Positions 17,828 through 26,348 of a stretch of 64,000 nucleotides of DNA are shown piece by piece. The notes beneath the pieces are model-generated. The model saw only the letters and a list, made by a program, of their open reading frames with translations. It made no database searches and was not told the origin of the DNA. Positions within the stretch are counted from its first letter, which is position 1, and every line of letters starts with the position of its first letter. The DNA is from Couchioplanes azureus. Lineage in GTDB: Bacteria; Actinomycetota; Actinomycetes; Mycobacteriales; Micromonosporaceae. The position numbers and the translations under genes were made by a program. Where the stretch lies: the NCBI RefSeq assembly GCF_014648355.1, contig NZ_BMQY01000005.1, positions 62,001 to 126,000 of the forward strand, read 5' to 3'.

Positions 17828-19000
17828 GTGATCGTTCCCGCGATCCCGGGCGACGGCGTGCGGCTGCGCGGCCTGCGCCCGGAGGACCTGGACGACCTGC
17901 TGGCCGGCTACAACGACCCGGACATGCGCCGCTTCGCGACGGTGCTGCCCGTGCCGTTCACTCGCGCGCACGCCGAGGAGTACATCGCCGAGCTCGCACC
18001 GCGCATGTTCGCCGCCGGCGGCGGCCTCTACGCGGTGGCCGACCCGGTCACCGATCGGCTGCTCGGCGGCGTCGGCATCGACCGGGTGCAGCCGGGCCGG
18101 GCGCAGGCCGAGATCGGCTACTGGACCGGGACGTGGGCGCGCCGCCGCGGCGTGGCCACCGCGGCGGTCCGGGCGCTGGCCGGGCACGCGTTCGACACCG
18201 GGCTGGCCCGGCTGGAGCTGCTCACGCACCGGGAGAACGCGGCGAGCCAGCGCGTCGCCCTGGCGGCCGGCTTCCGGCCCGAGGGCGTACGCCGGGCGGC
18301 CCTGCCCGGCCCCGGCGAAGACCCGGCTCGCGTCGGCCAGGACGGGTCCCTGGGGCAGGCCCGCGAGGACGCGCTGGCGTACGCCCGGCTGGCCGACGAC
18401 CCGCCGGGACCGGTCGAGCGGCTCCTGCCCGACCTGCCCGGCGGCGAGCTCACCGACGGCGTGGTGACCCTGCGCCCGCTCGCCGCCTCGGACCTCGCCT
18501 TCTATGCGGAGCTCCACTCACAGGAGGACGTCGTGGCGACCACCGTGCCGCCCGTGCCGCCCAGCCCCGAGGAGATGCGGCGCCGCTGCGCCTGGTCCGC
18601 CTCGCACTGGCTGGCCGGCGACCGCGCGGACCTGGTCATCGTCGACACCGCCACGGGCACGCCGACCGGCGAGATCGGCCTCTACTACCAGGAGCCGCGC
18701 ACCGGCCAGGCGATGATCGGATACAGCATGATGCCCGCCTGGCGGGGCCGCGGCTATCCGACGCGCGCGGCCCAGCTGCTGTCGCTGTGGGCGTTCGCCG
18801 AGACGGGGGTCGCCCGCCTCATCGCGGGGGCCCTGCCGACGAATCTGGGGTCGCAGCGGGTGCTCGAGAAGGCGGGGTTCAAGCGGGAGGCGTACCTGCG
18901 CTCGCGCCTGCCCGGAGCCGGAGGGCGCCGCAGCGACGACGTCCAGTTCGCCCTCCTGGCGGAGGATCTTCTCACCGAAGGCCCCCGCCTCGACGGCTGA
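17828..19000 (+). CDS. Protein with two tandem GNAT acetyltransferase domains
   Basis: This is a 390-residue protein. Residues ~5-165 and ~210-365 are two RimJ/RimL-type GNAT units. Each has the acetyl-CoA loop region (RRRGVATAAVRALAGHAFDTGLARL in the first; WRGRGYPTRAAQLL in the second) followed by the N..S.RV....F motif of the family. GAAAGGTG lies 7 nt before the GTG. Such double GNAT proteins acetylate amino groups of proteins or small molecules; the substrate here is unknown. It stands alone, divergent from secA. Confidence 0.88.
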   Translation: MIVPAIPGDGVRLRGLRPEDLDDLLAGYNDPDMRRFATVLPVPFTRAHAEEYIAELAPRMFAAGGGLYAVADPVTDRLLGGVGIDRVQPGRAQAEIGYWTGTWARRRGVATAAVRALAGHAFDTGLARLELLTHRENAASQRVALAAGFRPEGVRRAALPGPGEDPARVGQDGSLGQAREDALAYARLADDPPGPVERLLPDLPGGELTDGVVTLRPLAASDLAFYAELHSQEDVVATTVPPVPPSPEEMRRRCAWSASHWLAGDRADLVIVDTATGTPTGEIGLYYQEPRTGQAMIGYSMMPAWRGRGYPTRAAQLLSLWAFAETGVARLIAGALPTNLGSQRVLEKAGFKREAYLRSRLPGAGGRRSDDVQFALLAEDLLTEGPRLDG

Positions 19001-19386
19001 CCTGGTCACGCCCCGGCCGGTGACCATCGCGCGGCCCCGGCCGGCCGAGGCCGCCGAGCCGGCCGGTCGCGCCCGTGCCCGGTGCCCGACCCGCACCGCT
19101 ACCGTCGGCGGCCCGCATCCGCGCGCCCGCGACCCGCATCCGTGCAGCGCCGACCACCCGTGCGGCGCTGCCTGCTTGCGTGCGCGCTTTTGTGGAACGC
19201 CGACGTGCGTCCCTTCATGGACGCCGATCTGCGTGCGGCCCGGCCCGCTTCCGTGCGGCACCGACCTCCGGGGGCGGGATCCCCGCCGACCGGAGGAAAG
19301 CCATCACGAACGGCCGTGGTGTCGCCGGCACCCGCCCTCCGGCGCGGGATCCCCGCCGGTCGAAGGAAGGCCGTCAGGCACAGTGG
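19001..19386. other. 386-bp gene-free region with duplicated palindromes
   Basis: Between convergent GNAT and hpf genes. It holds repeated CCCGCATCCG motifs near 19110-19145 and two imperfect ~45-bp copies described separately. No gene is supported; short open frames have no ribosome-binding site or family. Confidence 0.55.
19266..19378. repeat. Two imperfect ~45-bp copies, each with a GCGGGATCCCCGC palindrome
   Basis: GCGGGATCCCCGCC is identical at 19274-19287 and 19344-19357. The flanks are alike: CCTCCGG before, and GACCGGAGGAAAGCC or GGTCGAAGGAAGGCC after. They lie right after hpf and may form its termination zone. Confidence 0.7.
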
Positions 19387-20007
19387 TCAGGCGCTCGCTT
19401 CCAGGCTGAGGATGCCGTAGTCGTAGCCCCGCCGCCGGTAGACGACGCTGGGCCGGCCGCTCTCCTTGTCATGGAAGAGATAGAAGTCGTGGCCGACGAG
19501 CTCCATCTGAAAGAGGGCGTCGTCGACGGTCATCGGGTCCGCGGGGTGCTCCTTCTCGCGGACGATGCGCCACGGCTGGTTGTCGTCGTGCTCGGCCAGC
19601 TCGAGGGCGGCGGCGGTGTCCTCGACCTGCGGCGTGACGCTCGGCAGGTCGGTCGGCAGGCCGGCGGTGGCGGCGGCCACGGAGACCGGCGCGTGGCGTC
19701 CGCGGTGCACACGCCGGCGATCAGCGGCGCGGCGCAGACGGCCGTCGAGCTTGTTGATGGCGCCGTCCAAGGCGCCGTAGAAATCCTTGGCTGTGGCTTC
19801 GGCCCGGATGACGGGCCCACGGGTCACGACCGTGATCTCGACGCGCTGGCAGTTGTCGGACTGCCTCGGGTTGCGCTCGTGGAAGAGCTCCACGTCGACC
19901 CTGATCAGCTTCTGGTCGTAGCGCTCGACCTTTGCCAGCTTGTCGGCGACATGTTCCCGGTAGTGATCGGGAACCTCTACGTTGCGGCCCTTGACGACAA
20001 TGTCCAC
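19387..20007 (-). CDS. hpf: Ribosome hibernation promoting factor, long form
   Basis: From the GTG at 20007 the protein is 206 residues and starts VDIVVKGRNVEVPDHYREHV. Residues ~1-105 are the S30AE/YfiA domain that sits in the decoding centre. Residues ~145-206 are the C-terminal dimerisation domain (DDALFQMELVGHDFYLFHDKES.RPSVVYRRRGYDYGIL) that joins two 70S ribosomes into 100S. GGGGGAGG lies 6-7 nt before the GTG, which decides this start over an earlier in-frame ATG at 20073. The comF-hpf-secA order is common in actinomycetes. Confidence 0.95.
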   Translation of the reverse strand: MDIVVKGRNVEVPDHYREHVADKLAKVERYDQKLIRVDVELFHERNPRQSDNCQRVEITVVTRGPVIRAEATAKDFYGALDGAINKLDGRLRRAADRRRVHRGRHAPVSVAAATAGLPTDLPSVTPQVEDTAAALELAEHDDNQPWRIVREKEHPADPMTVDDALFQMELVGHDFYLFHDKESGRPSVVYRRRGYDYGILSLEASA

Positions 20008-20201
20008 TCGTGACCTCCCCCAACGTTGGCACTTCGACGCGGTGGTGCTGGTACCGGTGACGCCGGGGATCACGGAGCGATCCCGCGCACATGACCGATA
20101 CGGCTTACGAGGACACTCCTTTCCGGTGCGGCGGGTCAGAATCTGGTCGACTTCGCTCCGGTGGCGGGTGGGCGAGCTCGCTCACCCTCGTCACCATGAC
20201 G

Positions 20202-21029
20202 CTAACCTGCCGACGGCCGCCCGTCACCCCTCGTTCGGGGAACGGATCCAGGGACTTTCGTCCCCGACGCCGCCCGGACGCGGACCTCGTCCCGCGCCGT
20301 CCCGCGAACCTTGCGCAGCCGCGTCGCCGCCAGCACTGCAGCACCCGCGACCTGCATGTCTGCCTCCCGGAGCCGTACCGTCACCGCGGCCAGAGTGGCC
20401 CCCGTCGTGACGATGTCGTCAACCACTATCAGGGTGCCTCCGATCGTCGGCCGCCGCCGCGGAATGCGGATCCGAGCACCCTTGATTCGCAGGGAATTCT
20501 CAGCGGCCGCCGCCCGTTCGGCTACCGTCAGTGACGCGGAGTCAGGGCGCGGGAGCGCGCGAAGCACCCGCCCGACATCAGCCTGCCAACCGGCCACCCG
20601 CAACCGGCGCACTGCGTGTGCGGCCAGTCGCGCCATGTGATCGCCCCCGCGCTGCCGCGCCGCGCTCGCGGTGGAGGGCACCGGCACCACCAGCATCGGT
20701 ACGCCACGGCCGCCGCCCGCACGGCTCGCCGCCTCCACGACCGCGCCGGCGAGCAAGGCGCCGAGGGGACGGGCGAGCCGGTGCCGCTGCCGTTCCTTGT
20801 ACGCCAGCAGCACCCCGCGCAGCGCCCCGGCGTAGCCGCCCACGGCCACACAGCCCGGCATCCCGGGCGGCGGTGGTTCCGGTGTCGTCGCGTACGGCCG
20901 CAGCGCCTCCAGGAACGAGACACACGGGCCGCAAGTGCCATACCGCAACGGCACTCGCTCGGCGCCACAGCCGGCACAGGCGCTCGGCATCACCAGGTCG
21001 GCGAGGTCGGCACCGAGCCGGCTGATCAC
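20202..21029 (-). CDS. ComF-family phosphoribosyltransferase-like protein
   Basis: From the GTG at 21029 the product is 275 residues. A four-cysteine zinc motif (CAGCGAERVPLRYGTCGPC) near the N-terminus is followed by a type I phosphoribosyltransferase domain with the PRPP loop VVDDIVTTGATL. ComF is needed for DNA uptake in competent bacteria, but in actinomycetes its role is unproven. GAGG lies 8 nt before the chosen GTG. The frame stays open 141 nt further upstream, but that stretch is Pro/Arg-rich and unlike the family. hpf follows after 194 bp. Confidence 0.88.
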   Translation of the reverse strand: MISRLGADLADLVMPSACAGCGAERVPLRYGTCGPCVSFLEALRPYATTPEPPPPGMPGCVAVGGYAGALRGVLLAYKERQRHRLARPLGALLAGAVVEAASRAGGGRGVPMLVVPVPSTASAARQRGGDHMARLAAHAVRRLRVAGWQADVGRVLRALPRPDSASLTVAERAAAAENSLRIKGARIRIPRRRPTIGGTLIVVDDIVTTGATLAAVTVRLREADMQVAGAAVLAATRLRKVRGTARDEVRVRAASGTKVPGSVPRTRGDGRPSAG

Positions 21030-21275
21030 GCCCGCCACCTCGGCTCGGGGGCCCGGGCTCGGGAACGGGCCCGGCCGGCAGCAGCTCGGCCGCGCCCAGC
21101 CCCGCCGCCCGGACCCGGCCTGCGCCCACCGGAGTCCCGGACCGGGATCCCCGCACCCCGGCCTCCGCAAGCCCGAACCGCCATGCCGAAAATCCGCCTG
21201 TCGCAGTCTCTTGCGCCGTGCGGTGAAGGGGCGAAGCCCGGCGAACGAGCGCCCCGCAACACTTGCCTGTGCCGT

Positions 21276-23144
21276 TCAGCGCAGGAAGAACGGCGAGACG
21301 GGCGCCATTCCGGGGACCGGGTCGGGTACCGGATCCGCCAGGTCCGACACCTTGATGTTCTCCGGCAGCCCCGACAGCGCGTCGAACGCCGCGCCGTTCG
21401 CCATGTACTGCACGACGTCCGGCGACGTCTTGCCGCTGACCGGGCTCACCGGGTACGCCGCCAGGTAGGTCACGGTGTCGGTGCCGATGTCCGGCTGCAG
21501 CTCGCTGTGCTGAATCCCGTCGATCGTCGTGTCGATGATGGCGACGCGGTCCTTGTCGGCGCGCTTGCCGGCCACGATCAGGGAGGACTCGGTCCCCCAG
21601 TCGACGGCGGACACCGACTCCAGCGCCGGCACCTGGACCTGCGACGGGGTGGAGAGCTGGGGCCCGTCGGCGCCGGTGTTCAGCACCGCCAGATAGAGCA
21701 CGCCACCCACCGCCAGCGCGATCCGCCGCCCGTCGGGTGCGACCGCCACGGCCGAGATCCAGCCGTCCGCGCCCGGCACCGCCACCCGGCGAATCTGCGA
21801 GCCGTCCGCCGAGAAGCTGTGCAGCTTCCCGCCGACGGTGATCAGGCCGATGGCGCCGGTCTTCGGCTCGTCGGACGAGATGGCCCAGACGGGCTGGCCG
21901 GTCGAGCCGCCGGGCAACTGCACCGGGCGCAGATCGGTCTGCTCACCCATCGGCGCGCCGCCCACCCGGAGCACCTGGCGCTTCTTGTCGGCGGTGACCA
22001 GGGCCGCATATCGCCAGTTTCCCGGGCCGGGCGTGACGCCGTGCGCGATCGCCGCCGCCTTGACGTTGCGATTGGCCCCCGGCCGGATGACCGGGATCGC
22101 ATCCGTGGCACCCGGCGATCGCGACATCCGCCGGATCTGGCCGTTGAAGATGACGAACCGCTCGGGCGGGTCCGGGAGCCGATAGGTCGGGTTGCTGGTC
22201 AGGTAGTCGTTGCCGTCGTAGTCGTTCTGCTCCTGATTGCCGATCTTCAGCTCCAGGACGCCGGGCAGATTGGGCCTGAGCGACCACATGAGCTGGCGCC
22301 GCAGCTGGTCCAGGGCCTTCGGCTGGTCCGGCGGCACGGACTGCGCGCTGAGGGTGATCTGCAGCTTGTCGTTGCTGACAGCGGGCACGTTGCCGAGCAG
22401 CGCGGTGCCGTCGGGCAGCGGCTCCACGGCGTCGGAAAGCCAGCGCGCCGGCCCCTCGATGAGCCACTTGATGATCTGCTGCGGCTCCTGCTCGGACGGC
22501 ATGTCCTTGGGCAGGTACCGCACGTCCGGCACCAGGGAGGTGCGGTCCTGGTTCCAGAAGTAGATCGGCCGGCGCTCGAAGTAGTTGTTGAGCGCCGTGT
22601 CGCTGAGCAGCAGCACCTGCGGCGCCTCGGTGACGAAGAAGCCGGCCTGGTCGGCGATCGACTTGACGGTGAGCGGGTACGGCGTGACGCCCTTGTCCGG
22701 CACGGGGTCCAGCACACCGTTGTGCCCGAGCACCCCGACCGTCCGTGCGTTCACGGTGACCTTGTCACTGCCGGGGTTGACCAGAGGATTGTCGATCAGG
22801 CGCACCACCCTGATCTCGCTGGACGCCTTGAACGTCGCCGCGGCGGAGGGCGAGAGGAAACTCTTCACCCGCGCGAGCGCGCCGTCGGGATCCCCGGCGG
22901 CGGCCTCGAGGTAGTACTTCACCAACTCGGCCGTGTCTCTGGCGGACGTGCGGTCGTGGCGTGCCGGCGCGCTGTCGTCGCCGGAAGCGAAGCCCCGGGA
23001 CGGGCCGGACCCGATATGCACGACATCGGTGTTGTCGGGAATGCCGCAGCCGCCGAGCACCAGGGCACCGGCCAGCGCGGCGGCCACCAACGCGCCGGAC
23101 CGGCGCCGGACTCGCGCCCCGACACGCGACAGGCTCTGCCTCAC
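21276..23144 (-). CDS. lpqB: Lipoprotein LpqB, partner of MtrAB
   Basis: This is a 622-residue protein with a lipobox LVLGGCG (Cys-33), so it is anchored outside the membrane. Residues ~60-330 hold the GerMN-like part (VRYLPKDMPSEQEPQQIIKWLIEGPARWL), and the C-terminal half is a beta-propeller-like LpqB domain. In mycobacteria LpqB binds the outside domain of MtrB and tunes the system. Its GTG overlaps the mtrB stop by 4 nt (GTGA), which indicates translational coupling. No gene follows on this strand for 246 bp. Confidence 0.95.
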   Translation of the reverse strand: MRQSLSRVGARVRRRSGALVAAALAGALVLGGCGIPDNTDVVHIGSGPSRGFASGDDSAPARHDRTSARDTAELVKYYLEAAAGDPDGALARVKSFLSPSAAATFKASSEIRVVRLIDNPLVNPGSDKVTVNARTVGVLGHNGVLDPVPDKGVTPYPLTVKSIADQAGFFVTEAPQVLLLSDTALNNYFERRPIYFWNQDRTSLVPDVRYLPKDMPSEQEPQQIIKWLIEGPARWLSDAVEPLPDGTALLGNVPAVSNDKLQITLSAQSVPPDQPKALDQLRRQLMWSLRPNLPGVLELKIGNQEQNDYDGNDYLTSNPTYRLPDPPERFVIFNGQIRRMSRSPGATDAIPVIRPGANRNVKAAAIAHGVTPGPGNWRYAALVTADKKRQVLRVGGAPMGEQTDLRPVQLPGGSTGQPVWAISSDEPKTGAIGLITVGGKLHSFSADGSQIRRVAVPGADGWISAVAVAPDGRRIALAVGGVLYLAVLNTGADGPQLSTPSQVQVPALESVSAVDWGTESSLIVAGKRADKDRVAIIDTTIDGIQHSELQPDIGTDTVTYLAAYPVSPVSGKTSPDVVQYMANGAAFDALSGLPENIKVSDLADPVPDPVPGMAPVSPFFLR

Positions 23145-25279
23145 CGTCCCACCTCCGCAGGCTCGTCGACGCCCTCACCGTCGGCATCCCGGTCCCCGGG
23201 CACCGACACCCCGCCACCCGCGCGGGAACCGCCACCGCCAGCAGAGGTGCCGCCGGAGACCGAAAGGTCACCCGGCGAAGCCCCGCCCGACGGACAAGCG
23301 CCGTCCGGGCGCGTGTCGCTGCCCGCGTCATCCGACGACGCCGCTTCTCCGGCATCGGCCACAGCGAGAGTCGGATCCGCCCCGGCGGACGCGACAGCGG
23401 AGACGGCCGAGACAGAGCCGGACGACCCGGCGACGACAGCTGCCGGCTCCGAGTCGGAGGCCTTGGCGGCCGGCCCGCCGGCGGACGCCCCGGCGGCAGA
23501 GGCTCCCGGACCGGCGGCCGACGGCCGGGTGACAGGGGCTTGCGGGCCGGGGATGGGTGATGGCGGAAGTGGCGAGGCGGGGGCTTCGTCCGTGGTGCGG
23601 TCGGCGGGAGTGGGGGGCGGGGGGAGCTCGTCGACGGCGCGGTCGCGGGGGATCAGCGGGAGGGGGGCCGCGACCAGGCGGTCGCCCGAGCGCACCGGCA
23701 GGGTGAGACGGAACTGGGCGCCGCCGCCCGGTTCGCCCCAGGCTTCGAGCCAGCCGCCGTGCAGGCGGGCGTCCTCGACCGAGATGGACAGGCCGAGGCC
23801 GGTGCCGCCCGTCTGGCGTGCCCGGGACGGGTCGGCGCGCCAGAAGCGGTTGAAGACCAGGCGCTCCTCCCCCGGCTTGAGGCCGACGCCGTGGTCGCGC
23901 ACGGTGATGGCGACCGCCGCCTCGTCGGTGGCCAGGGTGACCTCGACCGGCTTGCGCTCGCCGTGCTCGACGGCGTTGCCGATCAGGTTGCGCAGGATGC
24001 GCTCGACGCGGCGAGGATCGACCTCCGCGATGACCGGCGTCTCCGGCAGGCGCAGGTCGATCGTCACGCCCACCCGCTCGGCGAGGCCGGCGAGGCGCTC
24101 GGCGACCCGCTCGACGATGGGCACCAGGTCGGTGTGCTCGGCGTCGAGCGCGGCGAAGCCGGCGTCGAAGCGGCTGATCTCGAGCAGGTCGGTCAGCAGG
24201 CTCTCGAAGCGGTCCAGCTCGGCCTGGAGCAGCTCGGCGCTGCGCGCCACGGCCGGGTCGAACCCGTCGCGCTCGGCGAAGATCAGGTCGGCGGCCATGC
24301 GCACGGTGGTGAGCGGCGTCCGCAGCTCGTGCGACACGTCGGAGGTGAACCGCCGCTGCAGCCGGGACATCTCCTCCAGGCGCACGATCTGGCGCTGGAG
24401 GTTGGCCGCCATCTGGTTGAAGGAGGCGGCGAGCAGGGCCAGGTCGTCCTCGCCGGCGACCTTCATGCGCTGGTCGAGCAGGCCCGCGGAGAGCCGCTGG
24501 GCGGTGCGGGCGGCGACCCGGACCGGCGTCACCACCATGCGGGTGACCAGGCCGGCGACGACGCCGAGCAGGATCACCAGCGCGAGGCCGGTGACCAGCA
24601 CCGTCGTGCGGATCTGGTTGGCGGCGCGATCCTCGGTGGTCAGCGGCACGAGGTAGTAGAGCTCGACGTGGCCGAAACTGGTCGGCACGGGCGAGCCGTA
24701 CACCAGATACTTGGTCTGGACGCCGCTCACCTGGGCGGTGCGGATCTGCTGCACCACCAGGCTCTTGCCGGAGACGTCGCGGATCATCTCCGGGGTGATC
24801 AGCGACGCGGTGTCGACCTTGGTGGAGGTGACCGGCTCGAGGTCGGCCGGGAAGGTGTCGGCGCGCAGCGAGACGATCGCGCCGCCGCTCTCGGCGGGGT
24901 CGCCGTCGGCGAGCCGGGTCACCGTGTCGTTCATGGTGGTCGACAGCTTCGGGTCGCGCACCTGCCGGTGCACGGTGAGCTGCCGGTAGGCATAGTCGAC
25001 CTTGCGCTGCAGCTGCGAGTAGACCTCGTCCTCGGCGCGGTCGAGCAGGATCTTGGTGCTGCGGTCGGCGATGAACCAGCCGAAGCCGCCGACCAGCAGG
25101 CTGGACGCCACGAGGGTGAGGGTGACGACCCGCAGATGCAGGGAGCGCCGCCACGCCCGGCGGGCGGGGGCCGAGACCCTCATCCACCGGCGCACGGCGG
25201 CACGCCAATAGCGCCGCACCACCCTGAGGGTGCGGCGGATCGGCATCGGGAGCCAGGCAGGAGCACGCATCGGGGGCAA
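23141..25279 (-). CDS. mtrB: Sensor histidine kinase MtrB with a long disordered tail
   Basis: This is a 712-residue protein. There are two membrane helices (~53-75 and ~230-255), an outside sensor region between them, a HAMP domain (~256-310), and the kinase core with the phosphorylated histidine in DVSHELRTPLTT, N box (RNLIGNAVEHGE) and G boxes (DHGVGLKPGEE, GGTGLGLSI). Kinase similarity ends near residue 540. The last ~165 residues are Ala/Gly/Ser/Pro-rich with acidic patches and no fold. M. tuberculosis MtrB is about 567 residues, so the tail is extra. It works with MtrA in cell-wall and division control. Confidence 0.95.
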   Translation of the reverse strand: MPPMRAPAWLPMPIRRTLRVVRRYWRAAVRRWMRVSAPARRAWRRSLHLRVVTLTLVASSLLVGGFGWFIADRSTKILLDRAEDEVYSQLQRKVDYAYRQLTVHRQVRDPKLSTTMNDTVTRLADGDPAESGGAIVSLRADTFPADLEPVTSTKVDTASLITPEMIRDVSGKSLVVQQIRTAQVSGVQTKYLVYGSPVPTSFGHVELYYLVPLTTEDRAANQIRTTVLVTGLALVILLGVVAGLVTRMVVTPVRVAARTAQRLSAGLLDQRMKVAGEDDLALLAASFNQMAANLQRQIVRLEEMSRLQRRFTSDVSHELRTPLTTVRMAADLIFAERDGFDPAVARSAELLQAELDRFESLLTDLLEISRFDAGFAALDAEHTDLVPIVERVAERLAGLAERVGVTIDLRLPETPVIAEVDPRRVERILRNLIGNAVEHGERKPVEVTLATDEAAVAITVRDHGVGLKPGEERLVFNRFWRADPSRARQTGGTGLGLSISVEDARLHGGWLEAWGEPGGGAQFRLTLPVRSGDRLVAAPLPLIPRDRAVDELPPPPTPADRTTDEAPASPLPPSPIPGPQAPVTRPSAAGPGASAAGASAGGPAAKASDSEPAAVVAGSSGSVSAVSAVASAGADPTLAVADAGEAASSDDAGSDTRPDGACPSGGASPGDLSVSGGTSAGGGGSRAGGGVSVPGDRDADGEGVDEPAEVGR

Positions 25280-25458
25280 GGTTAGTCCCTCCGGGGCCTC
25301 CAGCCCGCCCCACGCTGCTTACCGGTCTCTGACGATTCCGGCCGAGCCGAAAGGCTCGGAAGAACGACGGCCGGGAAACCCGGCCAGACCGCGGAAACGC
25401 CGCCGGGCCCGGAAACATCGCCGGCCGCGGGAAACACCCCAGGCCCAGGAAGCGACGA

Positions 25459-26148
25459 TCAGCCGGTGCCGGCCTTGTACCCAACCCCCCGTACGGTCAA
25501 GATGATCTCCGGCCGCTCCGGATCCGGTTCGATCTTGGCGCGCAACCGCTGGACGTGCACGTTGACCAGCCGCGTGTCGGCCGCGTGCCGATATCCCCAG
25601 ACCTGTTCGAGCAGCACTTCCCGGGTGAAGACCTGGCGCGGCTTGCGGGCGAGCGCGACCAGCAGATCGAACTCGAGCGGCGTCAGCTTCACCTCCTCGC
25701 CGTCGCGGGTGACGGTGTGCGCGGGCACGTCGATGGTGATCTGGTTTCCGGGCGGTCCGATGGTCAGCAGCTCCGGGGCGGCGTCCTCACCGCGGCGCAG
25801 CCGGGCGCGCATCCGCGCCACCAGTTCCTTGGGCTTGAACGGCTTGACCACGTAGTCGTCGGCGCCGGACTCCAGCCCCAGCACCACGTCGACCGTGTCG
25901 CTCTTGGCGGTCAGCATGACGATCGGGATGCCGGACTCGGTGCGGATGGCCCGGGCGACGTCGATGCCGCTCATGCCGGGCAGCATCAGATCGAGCAGGA
26001 CGATGTCGGGTCTGTTCTCCCGGAACGCGGCGAGGGCCCGCTCACCGTCGGCCACGAAGGAGGGCAGGAAACCTTCGCTGCGCAGGACGATGCCGAGCAT
26101 CTCCGCCAGCGCGGGGTCGTCGTCGACGACGAGTACGCGGGCTCTCAT
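25459..26148 (-). CDS. mtrA: Response regulator MtrA
   Basis: From the ATG at 26148 it is 229 residues. The receiver domain has VVDDDPAL, the phosphorylated Asp-53 (VLLDLMLPG) and a VVKPFKPKEL lysine loop. The C-terminal half is an OmpR-type winged helix (LTPLEFDLLVALARKPRQVFTREVLL is the core). It controls cell-wall and replication genes in actinobacteria. An 18-codon upstream extension to 26202 is open but unlike the family. CAATAT lies 8 nt before the ATG, a weaker form of the leaderless spacing seen elsewhere here. mtrB follows after 179 bp. Confidence 0.97.
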   Translation of the reverse strand: MRARVLVVDDDPALAEMLGIVLRSEGFLPSFVADGERALAAFRENRPDIVLLDLMLPGMSGIDVARAIRTESGIPIVMLTAKSDTVDVVLGLESGADDYVVKPFKPKELVARMRARLRRGEDAAPELLTIGPPGNQITIDVPAHTVTRDGEEVKLTPLEFDLLVALARKPRQVFTREVLLEQVWGYRHAADTRLVNVHVQRLRAKIEPDPERPEIILTVRGVGYKAGTG

Positions 26149-26308
26149 GCGATCCAATATTGCACTGTCCCCTTCCGGCCCGTGTGACCGCCCGTCGATC
26201 AAGCGCGGGTGGCGCAGCCGATAATGGCCCGGCGGACGCCCGAAATCCAGACCCGGCCCGGTCCTCCGACCGCGGGGAACACGCCGGAGTCACCCGCGAG
26301 GGCAGACG

Positions 26309-26341
26309 ATCCGAGCCCGCGGGGAAACCGCGGGCCCGGAT
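26309..26341 (-). terminator. Terminator hairpin after efeB
   Basis: GCCCGCGG and CCGCGGGC pair around GGAAA (26315-26335). The stem extends outward as ATCCG/CGGAT past one mismatch. It lies 8 nt past the efeB stop. Confidence 0.82.
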
Positions 26342-26348
26342 GATGACG

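Noticed and set aside
17558-18517. Minus-strand frame over the secA-GNAT spacer and GNAT gene
   Set aside because: It is mostly antisense to a clear GNAT domain and lacks a start signal or family.
20616-24656. A 4-kb plus-strand open frame opposite comF, lpqB and mtrB
   Set aside because: No ribosome-binding site or family likeness, and it mirrors well-conserved minus-strand genes.
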